The position numbers were made by a program, and so were the translations under genes. Of a DNA stretch of 64,000 bases, positions 27,101-39,100 are shown piece after piece (within the stretch, counting starts at the first letter, position 1; every line of letters starts with the position of its first letter). Origin of the DNA: Struthidea cinerea. Lineage: Eukaryota > Chordata > Aves > Passeriformes > Corcoracidae. Under the pieces are notes generated by a model, which saw only the letters and a list, made by a program, of their open reading frames with translations, did no database searches and had not been told where the DNA came from. The stretch lies in assembly GCA_013397865.1 (NCBI GenBank), contig VZTI01000618.1, positions 827,585-891,584 of the forward strand, in the 5' to 3' direction.

Positions 27101-30100
27101 TCTGCAACATTTGAATATGCCCAAGGCACAATTATTATTCTTTTTCCCGTTCCTTTGTTGAATCACAGCGATATTCTCCACATGGTTTTCCATTCCCTTA
27201 AGCAGCCTTATGATTATACTTTTGAGAATCATAGAGCTATTAGAAGAGAATAAAGGCAGGAACTTAAATTTTATGTTACCATGATACAACCCTGGAGGAG
27301 ATGTTTTCCAAGAATGCAGAGGGAGCTTCGCACTAAATATAGTAATTATGTCCCTCTATCCTTCAAAGGACTTGAAAGTCACACCACAAACTATGTGGCA
27401 AAGATCACTTGGCTTGACTGTGTCTGTGCTGTTACTTTTGGGGGGTAAAGGAGGCCTCTTTGTTCTTTACTAAGCTTTAATTTTGCAAGAGTATGTAGGA
27501 GATGAAAGACCAGAAAAAGTAAAGTTTAGACATTTGTCCTTGGACTGTGACGTGAAGTCAGCTTTGATTTTTGTTATATAAACATAATTATTTAACTTCA
27601 TAGATAACTACAGATAACACTATGTGAATTTAACAATTTTATCTGGTGAATGATGGTACAGTCGTGCGGCTTATAAACCACACAGCTTAAAAATACAGAG
27701 AATAACAAACCATGGTATTTGGGGTTTCATATGACACCTCTTATAGAAGTAGCTGAATGAGCTCCCAAGATGAATGGAAACAACCGCTCTACCTCCATTT
27801 CTTTCTCACCATTTCTCCCCCAAGAGGGAAGTGTGGGAGGCATTTGCTGTGAGAACTGATGAGTTCTGTGTTGTTTTTTTAGTGAAGGCCAGATTGAATA
27901 AGTATGATTTTACTTGGCCCGGAAAGTGGGGAGGTTGGAAATACTTCTTAGTTCCCGGAGGAAGTCCTCATTTCCTGTGGGAATACTTAGTTCCTGCAGA
28001 CTATTGTGCTGCTTGCTACAAAAAAAAGAAAAACCAGCACCTGCCTTATGTAAACTCACAACCTGTGGGCAAAGTCCTTCAGCCACAGGGCTCCTGTAGC
28101 CACTCAGACATCCAGGAGTGAGTCCATGGACTACCTTACAAGAATATATTGCTCAGTGAGATGGAGGAGCCTTTGCTTTTAGGCAAACTGGAGCAGCAGG
28201 TACAATTTTTTTTCCCCCAGGACACATCTTTTCACATTTGTCTTTCTACTATTGTGTACTTTCAATGTGTGCTCACCTGGAGGTCACCCATGGACAGGTG
28301 AGGTCAATTCCCATTTGCCTGTGGGAGAAGCATAATAATACTTAATGTTGTATAATTGCATCTTAAGGAGGGAGTTGAATGAAGTAACTTGAGATTTACT
28401 GAGCAAGAAAAGAGTTGAGATGAGAAAAGAAGCATGGAGGTTGGCATAGAGAGGAGTAGAATCAGCTCTCCAGCAGTAATGAGCAAGGGCAAGTTTTGTG
28501 TGCTTGAAGCATCCCGGGGGACATATATGAAATGAAGGCAGAGATGTAGGCAAGCTTGAGGCTATACAGAGACACAAAGATCAAGATAAGAAACTTAGCT
28601 GGATGTAGAAAGCTAGAGGGATCCCCCTGAGGGGTTTTTATAGCAATGTGGGTAACAAATGTTCTGCATAATTCATAATACGTGCAGAACTGTTTCTTTA
28701 ACTAGGGATAGATTGAACCTGTAAAGCATAGGTCAGGCTCCTAAAGAGGCATGTTTCATCCCATAATATAGCTACTTCAAAAACTGCCACCTCTCCTGAC
28801 ATTTTCAGGCCAAGAAATCAGTGTATGTGATCTTCTATGGCCAGCAGTCACCGAGGGCAGTAGAAGGGAAAAGAAGAATCTGCAAAAGACATACATTATT
28901 GCATAGCCTATAATGAGTGAAAAAGATTGCTGATGAAAATAACAGTAGGTGAGAACAGACAAAAGCCTGGATCACATTCCAAGATTATCTAAAGCTAGGG
29001 AACTGTACGTGCAGCATAAAACATAAGCATAGCACCACACTCTATATTCTGGTTTTCCAGATGTGGCATGCTTTGCACATACTGGGCTATAGATGTGTTT
29101 TCTGGCATCTTACACAAATCTGAAGCTTGTAACTCTAATAACAAAGTTCAGACTTTTACTGGTTAGGCAGCAGCTACCGGAAAGTCATCACCAGTGAGAA
29201 GCAGGCAGGTGGCTGGGAGGGATGACTGACATCACTGATGTCTTATTTATTTATAACTTCAACAAAAAACAGAAGAAACACCTTCCATGTGTCCTCATTG
29301 AGCACAAAGTGATTCCACATCCCACTGCCTTCCTGCTGCTGTTACCAGAACTGTGCTCAGACATTTCCTCTCTTGCATGTGCTCTGCAGAGAGGTTTCTT
29401 CAGCAATGTGTTGGGTGCTTGAGAATTACCACCCCTCCTGCTCCTCTGCACAGGCCCACTCCTGGGACTTTGGACAGCAATAAAATTGTGGGGTTTCTAC
29501 CCCACACACAGCCTTCCAAGACTCTCATTTTGCCTTGCCAGGCTTTCACTCTTCCTTGGTAGGAACAACAAACACCCATCAGCTAGTGAATAGACAGTCT
29601 GGGGCTTTGCTGCCCAGCTCTGCTCAGCCCTTGAGCTCAGATACGCCTCAGTGCAGGAGGCAGAACAAAGATTCCCCATTCCAAAGAAGTACTAAGCAAC
29701 CTGCAAAGTAGAGTTGCTTCAGTCCTTAGACACATCACATTGTGCTCATTAGGATGTTACTTCCAACTGCATGCGGGTTCTCCAACATGTGTTTTAACTG
29801 AGCAACTGGATTTTGTTTCAGCTCCGACCGCCGTCCCTACCGTTTCTGAAGGCAAGCCCGTGGATGAGTGTGATGACGACCAGGCAAACTGTCACAGTGG
29901 CACAGGTGATGACTACCAACTGACAGGTGCAGAAACCATCCTCATTCCATTGCAGCTTCATTGTAGCTCATATCCATCACCAGCTTAATGTTTGCACTGA
30001 TTTAACCACTCAATATTAATGGACATTAGTATGCAGTTTGTATTGTTAGTGCTGTCAAAACATGGGCATCTGCCTTTTACATATGACAATACTTCTGATT

Positions 30101-33100
30101 GTTTTCTCAGCTATGTAATTTTTGAAGCAAATAGTAGTGACTAGATGGAAGAGAGGGCAATTTTTTGAGTGGCAATTGTGTCTAATCAAATCTTCTAATC
30201 AAACTTTCTCTTACTAAGAAGAAAAGCTGGAAAATACTCTTGATATTTATTGTCTGAGATTTAAGAACTTGAAATATTGCTTGGTTTACATATAGGCTTC
30301 CTACCTAAAACTTAGTATAGGACTCAGATCTCATCCCCAAGCTTTTCCTGGGCAGAAACAAAACAGATTTGTTTCATCAAAGCATACTGACACATACTCA
30401 CACTGCCAGAAATATTTCTATGAGCTTCCCCGCCAACACTGCATTACAGCCACAGAGGGGCTGATGTTCTCCAAGCTGCCATCACCAGCAGAAAAATAGG
30501 AGGGGGACATGTAACAAAGACTGCATCTGGAACAGAGGAAGCTTGCTAGGTTTCATATCCTCACACTTTTGCACAGAATCACTAGTCGTTCTAAGAGAGC
30601 TGACACTGCACCTCTATGTTTTTGATCTCTTCTTGGAGGTCACTTGTTCCACAAATCTCTGTGTCTGTTTGATTAGATCTATACATCTGCAGTAATTGAG
30701 CCTGTTTTCAGATGCAGCGACACAAGTTATTTTATCACTGCTCCCTGATGTGCTCATCTAATAAATGTTCATTGCTTCTTGTATCCATGACATAAAGTAG
30801 CATTAAAATCTGGCAATAGCTGTCCAAGAGGACATTGGGAAAGCTTAGGTAAGAGATTGGCTTTTTGGAGTGAGCCAAGTAGAACATCAGGCAGCAGATA
30901 CAAATGGAAGTACATCAAACCCTTTCTGAGCTTTGCCAATGTATCTTGTAATTGCATGTTGCAAATCATAAATTGAAAAAACAATTCTTGAGTGGAAAAG
31001 ACAGTGCATGGTCACTGTCACTGCTTTTCAAACCAGTGTCCCAGATGAACCTTATTCTATTTGAAAACAGCCATGCAGGGAGTCTGATAAAACAGTCTGT
31101 ACTGTGTTACGGTAGCTCAGAAAGCTTTCAATGTTACTAAATATTGTAATTTATTTATTATTCAGAAAAGAAAGAGACAGGTCAGGAAACACTAGGGCTT
31201 CCTTCGAATCCCTACACTGTCTTGCAAAGCCCAGTAGGTAGGGACATATTTCACATAGATGGAGGCTCTGTCAGGGGAAGCAGACAGATCTATGCAAGCA
31301 CCTTCCATGTTCATAGTCTCTGCACTTCAAAGAGCTCAGGACTTCACCCCCCTGTCCTTTAGGGAAAGTTTATTGAGCAGAAGAAAAACCTTCTGGCAGT
31401 TTCTGCAGGTTGTGCTTAGGGAGCAATTTATAATCTCTAAGACGAGGGAACAGCCACCAGCCTTCCTGAGCACCATCTCTTCTAGGAAACTTAACCTTTT
31501 TCAGTATTAATGTTGAAAGTTACTACATTGCCCTCCTACGAGAGTGCAGACACTTAAGTATAATTTATTATTACAACACCTAGCAACCCTAGGCAGTGCA
31601 TGCCCAGTTGTTCTGGACATTGGAGAAACGCTGCATTGTATGTACAATGTTGCTTATAACAGTAAAATGCACGGAACTGATTTTATCAGTAAATTAATTG
31701 TAAACATTCTTTTCTCCCTCCAAAATGCATGGAAGTGTAAGTCTTGTGGCCCATTAAGGATAGCAGGACAGTGCAGAGGAGATTTCATGAGTGCCTTACC
31801 CTCTTTCATCCATTCCCAGTGCAAGTGTGGCGTGCGCTCTCATGGGCACGACAGCAGAGTCGCTTCCCTGACAGCACTTGCACATATGTGAGCACCACAA
31901 TGAAGCCTCCCTTGCAATTAACTGTAATTGTGCTGTAGGCCAAATTCCTTCCTGCTATTTGGACCCCATACAGAGCTACTCTATTTGCGTGGTTTATAGC
32001 ATTTCCCATCAGATCGTTCTCACAAACATAAAGCCGATACAGCTTGGGCATTCATTCTCATGGGAAGTCATCATAGTCATCCTTTCTATAATGCTTTAAG
32101 CACTTGCTTGCTGGAGAAAAGAAAAGAGGAGCCATTGACTGGTAATCAGCACACCACCGTGCATTTATAATTGTACTAATTTCCTTTTTGTTTTCTTACG
32201 AATATGAGGCTTGCTTTAAAAAGTCAAGTATTTTTAAAATATCAATTAGTAAGCCTAGGAGAGGGCCATGACCCCACTCACCTCTTGTTTATCTGCTTGA
32301 AGAAAAGGACAAAGGGGAAGTCCTTAATTCTTCCTTCACTTTGAGTCAGAATTGAAACCTACCTTAGACTAGCTCCTAAAGTCAGGCAATTCCTGTGCAC
32401 ATCTCCTGTGAGCTGGTCTCACAACACAGCTATGAAACAACATACAGGGAAGCCCCAGTATTACCTCACATCCCTGATATGAGAAACAACAGGTCATGGG
32501 TAAATGAACAAAATAGTGACTCTTAGGAGGTGCCATAAAGATCATTTGCTCACTTCCCGTGCAATTTGGAGCAAATCAGTGTCTATAACCCAAGGACAGC
32601 CACAGGGACATGGTGAGCATTATTTAGTTGGTGTTTGCAAAGACTCCAAAGATACACAGCTTTATTTAATGAAGAGTTCTTGTGTTCTTTTTTGATAAAA
32701 GAAAACCAGATTTTAATGTCATATTTTCATGCTTAAGCTCACATACTCTGTAACCTACATGTCTAATAAAGACAGTAATATTTCAGGTTTATATATAGGC
32801 TATTCCTAATGACTGCTATGTCCTTTGTTGTGTCACATGTATCATGATACGCATAATTTCTTTTCCAGGTGGGACTACAGTGCTGAATACAGAAAAGCCA
32901 ACGGTAATTGACAATACATTACAACCAGGTAAGAAAAATTCTTATTAAAACCATAATAAATTCCATATCCAAATTTCATGCCAGAGACAAAATAATGAAT
33001 TGCAGCACTTCCTGACTTACCATTCCTTAAAGTCTCTGAAGTAAAGAAGCATCTGGTCTCTTAGCTCTGTACAGTAAATATTTTATTCCTTTCATCCACA

Positions 33101-36100
33101 TGTAGATACAGCAGAGAACAAGATTTCCTTCTGCATCAGCAAATGCCAAGTGCTCACGAAATTAAACTAACTTAATCACACAGTGCACTGTTTAAATGTG
33201 GCATGTCAGTGACACAAAGTGTGTTTGCAAACTCTGGGAAAACAAAAACAGCCACACAGGCCCACTCACTATTTATATCCATGGTTTTACAAAACTAAGA
33301 CAAGTAAAGTTTGCCAGTTTTCTCCACCAGGGAGCTGGCAGTTTTACAATATTGTTTTCTAGCAAGCTTTCTTGAAATGGGGTTGCATAAACTGCTACCA
33401 TGAACTTGAAAAGGGAAAACCAAGTTGTCACTGGCAGCAGGTCCTTGTTACTTAATACAATAACTAGCAGCTTTTAAATTCCTTAGTTTGTTGCTTCCTC
33501 AGCTTTCATACCATTTTTTTAATATCCTGTACAATTTAATGGGAGTGGGGGAGAGGATGGATTTGGGCAGAAAACCCAAACTCCAAAAACCATAAGCACT
33601 GGTTAAAAATCCTTTGCATCAATAACTGTGGAGCAGTAAAGAGGTCAGTTTTCAGTTACTCCCATTTCCTCCATTAAAGCACAGTCTTGCAAGTGATTTA
33701 TTAACAGGGTGGGTAAGTGTTTATCATTGTTTCCTCAACCGTGTGACACAATCCACTCTTGCTTCAAGCAAAAGAAAGGGACAAATAATGCAAAAAATTT
33801 CCTAAAGGACACTGATGGTGTTGATGTGATTAAGAGATAGAGCTGACTTAGCTCAGCTGTTGTTCCCACTCCCGGCCTCTGCATTCAGATATTGCAGCGG
33901 CTAATGCTTTTACTGTCCTCAAAATTTGTCTCCAGGGTCACCCAGTTGGCTAAGTCAGCATACTCTATTTTTACGTCTGCCCTGCTTTCTGAGCAGAGGC
34001 AGATCGTGGAGCACCAGTGCAACGAGAAACACAAAAGCGAGCCAGTCCCCCCTCCTGGGACACCTCTCCACCCTCCTCTTCACAGTCAGTGCTGCTGAAG
34101 GGCTGGATGGCCGCTGCTGATCTCACAGTTCTGGAAAGGGATTGGGGATGCAGAAGAAGGAAAGACTCTGTGCAGTGGATTAAGAGCAAAACATTTTAAT
34201 TTTTATGTCTGAAATTATCTGTTAGGTTTCTATTTTGATGAGATTAAGGATTTTTTACACTATCTTCTTGCATTTAAACAAATTGCAAATTTAGGAAGTG
34301 CCTCTGTGCAGTACAGTTTCACTCCCTCCATAGCAGTGCCAGCTGCTTTGCAGGTTGTGTTTAATCCCCTTGGCTTGGGCGGGACTCTCCAGTAACAGAC
34401 TGTTACTACAGAGATTAAGATATCCTCATTTTCTCTCCTTACTTCCCTCCTGCACCACCTTTGCTTACTCTGTGATGTGCCAAGTTTTTTCTCTATTAAA
34501 AGAGTTTCTGAGGCTCTGTTCAGAGCATGCCAATGTTACTTCCCTGCATTGTGCTGGTAAGAACTGTTTCCTTCCGGGGAATAAGGGACGAATTCACATC
34601 CCAAACTCCAGGCTCCCACATGGCAGCACATTACAAAGATCATAGATAGAGATCAGCCAGATGCTAATAAATAAGAATAAGGTTTCCAGAATTTCCAGTT
34701 TAAGATGTAAAAGTTTCCAGCTGCCTCATAATCCCTCACTGAAAACCAGCCAAAAACTCCCAAAAAGGGGCAGACAGAAATTTCCCTCAGCATGGAGAAA
34801 CCCCTCCTGGCATGGAGGTGGTATAAGCATTTCCTTCTGCTGAAGGGGCACGGCTGGACCTGAGTGACACTGTGAAGCACACGGAGCAGGGGCAGTGCAG
34901 CTGGGAGCAAGTCTGCTCTGTCAGCTACAAATAATGTCGTTTATACTGCCCTTGAAGTTTCAGGGCTGCTTGGGGGCCCCTGGCCCTCAGCTGCCTGAGG
35001 ATAAGTGCACTCTTTCAGCTCTTCTCAAGCTGAACAAGGTATGAATTTAACACATCAAGGACTGAGCCTTCAGCTTTGGCGTTAATTCCCTTTAAGGCCT
35101 GGTTTACCTTAAGATGCTAACGCACCCTGAGGTAAATGATGAGCTCCAAGCCAAGGAGCTGTTCCAGATCACCTGCAGCTTATAGGCTCCAGCAGCTAAC
35201 CCTGCATGAGCTACATGGTGCCAGTGGTGGCCACAGCAACTTGTGCCACCGTGACTGGGGACAGAGATTGACCAGCCCTCTCAGTAGCAGCACCTGCCAT
35301 GGCACAGGTACTTTGCAATAGGTGCCAGCGCCGTGTACCACTGTCCTACTGCTTGCATTCCAGCCTGCAAATATCCCTAATCTTGTTATCCCAGACTAAC
35401 ATGCTTGTGTGTGTCAAAGCCTGAGATTATCCTATTCCAACCAGCTTTCATACGCTAGGGAAACAGTTAAGAGCAAATAGCTGGAAAGCCTCTGTGTATA
35501 AACAAGCTGTTCCATCAAGGAGTTTTTTACAGTTCATTTCAAGGGGACTGAATTGAAAGAAAATAAAAAAGAATAATGATTTCAAATTGCAAAAAATGTT
35601 TAAAGGTTTGAATTGATATATATATGTTTTTAAGAGACGATCTACTTTCCTCCTCAAACTTAAAAAGATGCCTTTTACAAATCCGTCTGTCAAGGTAAAT
35701 ACCTCAGTCCTCAGCCCTAAGACTTGCTAACATCTAGTCTTTTTGAACATATCTTTTTCAATTCTAAAGGACTATTTGAAATGCTTGTCTCTTAGCTATT
35801 TACATACAGAGCAAGCTGTTCATTTACATTATGTGCTCTCAGTGTGTTATCCAAGTCCTTTGTAAAGCAGACTGTTCTGAGAAGTACCTTGTTTTTCACA
35901 CATATAATAGCTATTTCAGAAAAATAGAAATAAGAAATCCTGAAGTTAAAATCTATGCTAAGAAATAATTTAAAGGTAGAATAGGTCTGATTCTCATTAA
36001 TGCTGGAGCAACTTCATATCAGTAAAGGGATATTAAGGCAGTTAAATTATCATTTACTATCATTTAAGGTAATTCTGTGCTGCCAGCATAAGCGGTATAA

Positions 36101-39100
36101 AAAGGTGAAATGCAAATACGAATCAGACCAAATATACTGCTTTGAAGTGGTCCAAATTATGTTTGTAATTTCCTATTTTAATGTTGATTTACCCTTTGGC
36201 AAGAGCATCTTAGAGAGCACTTTCATAGCATCTTTAATGCCATCATGCTTCTTCTTGCCTCTTGTTGGAGGTGTTATAAAAATATGTCAAAGTCTGTGGG
36301 CCACAAAAGATTAATGGACTCACAAGAAACTCACTCAACTAGATTTTCAAATTACTTTCTTGTTCATGTGCAGTAATGGTCCCAGCTGTGAGCAAGATGT
36401 GGTCAAAAAGTACAGCTGTTGGTTATTCTTTGAGAGGATAAATCTGTTTTAATTCAGTATCACATACCCTACATTTTGAAAAAGGCATATGGGATTTCGT
36501 CACACCTCCCTCTCATATTCTCATCTGCGCTGCTGCTATTTGGTTACATAATAGCTGGTTTTCTTTGTCCTCCCAATACACACAAACCGCGAGATCAGTC
36601 ACCTATTGGCAGGAGAATTATCCTAGCATGGGAATGGGCCAGCGCTGCAGAGGGAGCCCAACAATTGCTACTTGTCCCCAGTTTCCTTCCTTCCACCAGA
36701 GCTGCCAAGCTATAGTTCAAGGACAAAGAAGAGGACAGATTGCCTGTAGCTTGCTGTGAGCTACTGTATCAGCCCGCTGGGACCTTTAATAGAAGGGCTG
36801 AGCTAGTCTGTCTTTGCTGGGGCAGATCCATTGTCCATACTGAGCCATAATGAACCTATCCTGATGCTACAAGTGTCCATTATTAATTGGCTGGCAGGCC
36901 TATTTTTCCTTTTTTATGGGTCCCTGGGAGAAGCATTGGAAGAGACATAAGAATAGGCAATAAGAGATGGCATGTTTAAGAAGCTCATAAAATAAGAACA
37001 CTCTGAAATGCCTTGCCTTTGACCTTCAATCCCATTGGTGTGATTGTCTAAGGAATATACACAATAACTTTTGAGAAAACAATAGGAACCTAGCAAGAAC
37101 CAGCTAACTGCATGCAGGTTACTGGTCAAATTCTCCTCAGTTTCAGTGGACTCTACTTCTGCGTGGAAAACGAGTTCATTTTTATGCTACACCATGCTGT
37201 CTCTGAGTCTGAAGCCAAGGAACACAGGCATGGCCAAAGCATATCAGACTTAGGCTGTTTGCCAATTTCCTGGACTATATATTTCAAATGAAAGTGTAAG
37301 AAAGTATTTATGAGATGGAGCTGTGAAATTTAGCTCTGTTTTGAAACTCTCCTTCTGATCCCAGTGGTCAGAACTGTCTTCAGAGCATGAAGTAAAAGGC
37401 TTTTGTCACTTCCTGCACTTTAGAATTAACAATTAAATTCTGGACATTTTCCTTATTCATGTCAGTGTCCAGTTCTCTTTGAATTGTGTTCAATCTTAGC
37501 AGCATTCAAGGGAGCAAATACCACTCACATCATATGAGAAGTTTTTTCCTTTGATCCACATTGAACTTCACTGGGTATCTCACATTGCTTAGGCTGTGAA
37601 ATGGAGAAAACAGAATATTGTTCTGTTCTGAGTCTCTGAATTCATCACTCCGTTACATACTTTTCCTATGTATTCTGCTATTTATTTCTATTCAGAGTTG
37701 AACAGTACCAGTCCTGTCAATGTCTTTGTGCTACATGCTCATTTACGCCATGTGGTATCTTCAGATGGATGTGATCTATCTACCACTGTTCGCCTTTCTT
37801 GTGGTTTGAATACCACACAGGCTATCACTACTTTGCATGATATAATCCTTCGGGATTAATAAAATTAATTTTGTTCTACGTTTTCTAAAACCTTTTCTAA
37901 AGTTCTCTCATGGCTCTGATGATGTCAAAGCCATGCAAGATAGCTCTCCCTAGGCCTCCTTGACAATGAAAGGCTATTTTTCACAATCTTAAAACCCTAT
38001 AATTCATTGCAATGTCACTTTGTTTCTTTAAAAACCCCCCTTGATTTTCAGATGTCCCCTTTTGGGCAAGATGTCTTTGATCATGGCCCCATTGTCTAGA
38101 AAAAAATACCCCATGTACTGAAGAAAGGGACGTAATGGATTGCCTTTCTGCACTCATGTGTGCATAGACTGAGTTCTGCTTCTTCAATATTTTGAGCCCA
38201 AAGAGAGATTATTAACCACAATCTGCTTTTTTCCTAGAAAGGGCTAGGGTGCTCCAGGAAACATCTTTCCTCCACATTGAATTCCAGACAATATCTGTTG
38301 AATTCATTTGTTCCCAACTAGGATACTGCATTCGTGACAATGTGGAGTAGACCCCTCTGGAGGCCAGCAGGAGAGAGGGGGGAGGCAGATGGGATGGGGA
38401 GGATGAAAGAAAGGAGTGAAGAATGAGGGCTTAGTGCAGAGAGACACCGCAGCACAGCCGAGGCACTGACAGGCGGAGCAGAGGGGCAGGAGCTGCCATA
38501 GGCTTAGACCTCTCTGCTGACAGAATGAAATTTTCTAGGGGCCAGAGGGGAGAGGGCACGGTGGCTGCAATGCAGGAATCCAGCGAGTTGAGAAAAAACT
38601 ATGTCTGAGAGCAAGGGCCTGCCAAATAAGGACACAGCAGGCAAGGAGAGAATGATAGATGAACCCTTCTTATATCCATTCTGTCTCAACCTACTCACCT
38701 GAGGTTTTCTGCTGTTAAAATTATTATTCTAGTTTACCTTCCATTAAAATCTGGGTTGTGAGTTCAAAAGCCTTACCAGTCTTCCCTGGCAGCTCAGTAC
38801 ATGGAGGAGGTCTTTGCCTTTTCAGACTGGAAGAGCTCCACCTCAAAGGTCTGGCCAACTGCAGGTCTCAACACACTTCCCATATTTCTCGTTATTTTCC
38901 CACAATAAACAAGCACATTCTAAGGGTTGCATTATCTTTCCTGGCTTTTTTTTATTAATAATGGGCAAGAAACACAATTCTTCCCCCAGAGCTGATATTG
39001 ATGGGAGCATAGAGTCCCTTGTTCTTAGTTCATACTTGCACAAAGCATCTCATTAAAGTAAACCTAAGTTATTCCTTTAATAAGGCGTGAGTCATGCCTG

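Noticed and set aside
28624..28634. CCCCTGAGGGG inverted sequence
   Set aside because: Only 4-bp arms; too short to mean anything without supporting data.
31195..31225. tRNA-like B box (CTTCGAATCC)
   Set aside because: No matching A box or cloverleaf arms at the expected distances; the first base of the box is also wrong.
36090..36120. TATAAAAAG next to a perfect octamer ATGCAAAT in intron 12
   Set aside because: The order is inverted relative to octamer-driven promoters and no exon follows. ATGCAAAT also occurs at 8705 and 56507, as expected by chance in AT-rich DNA.
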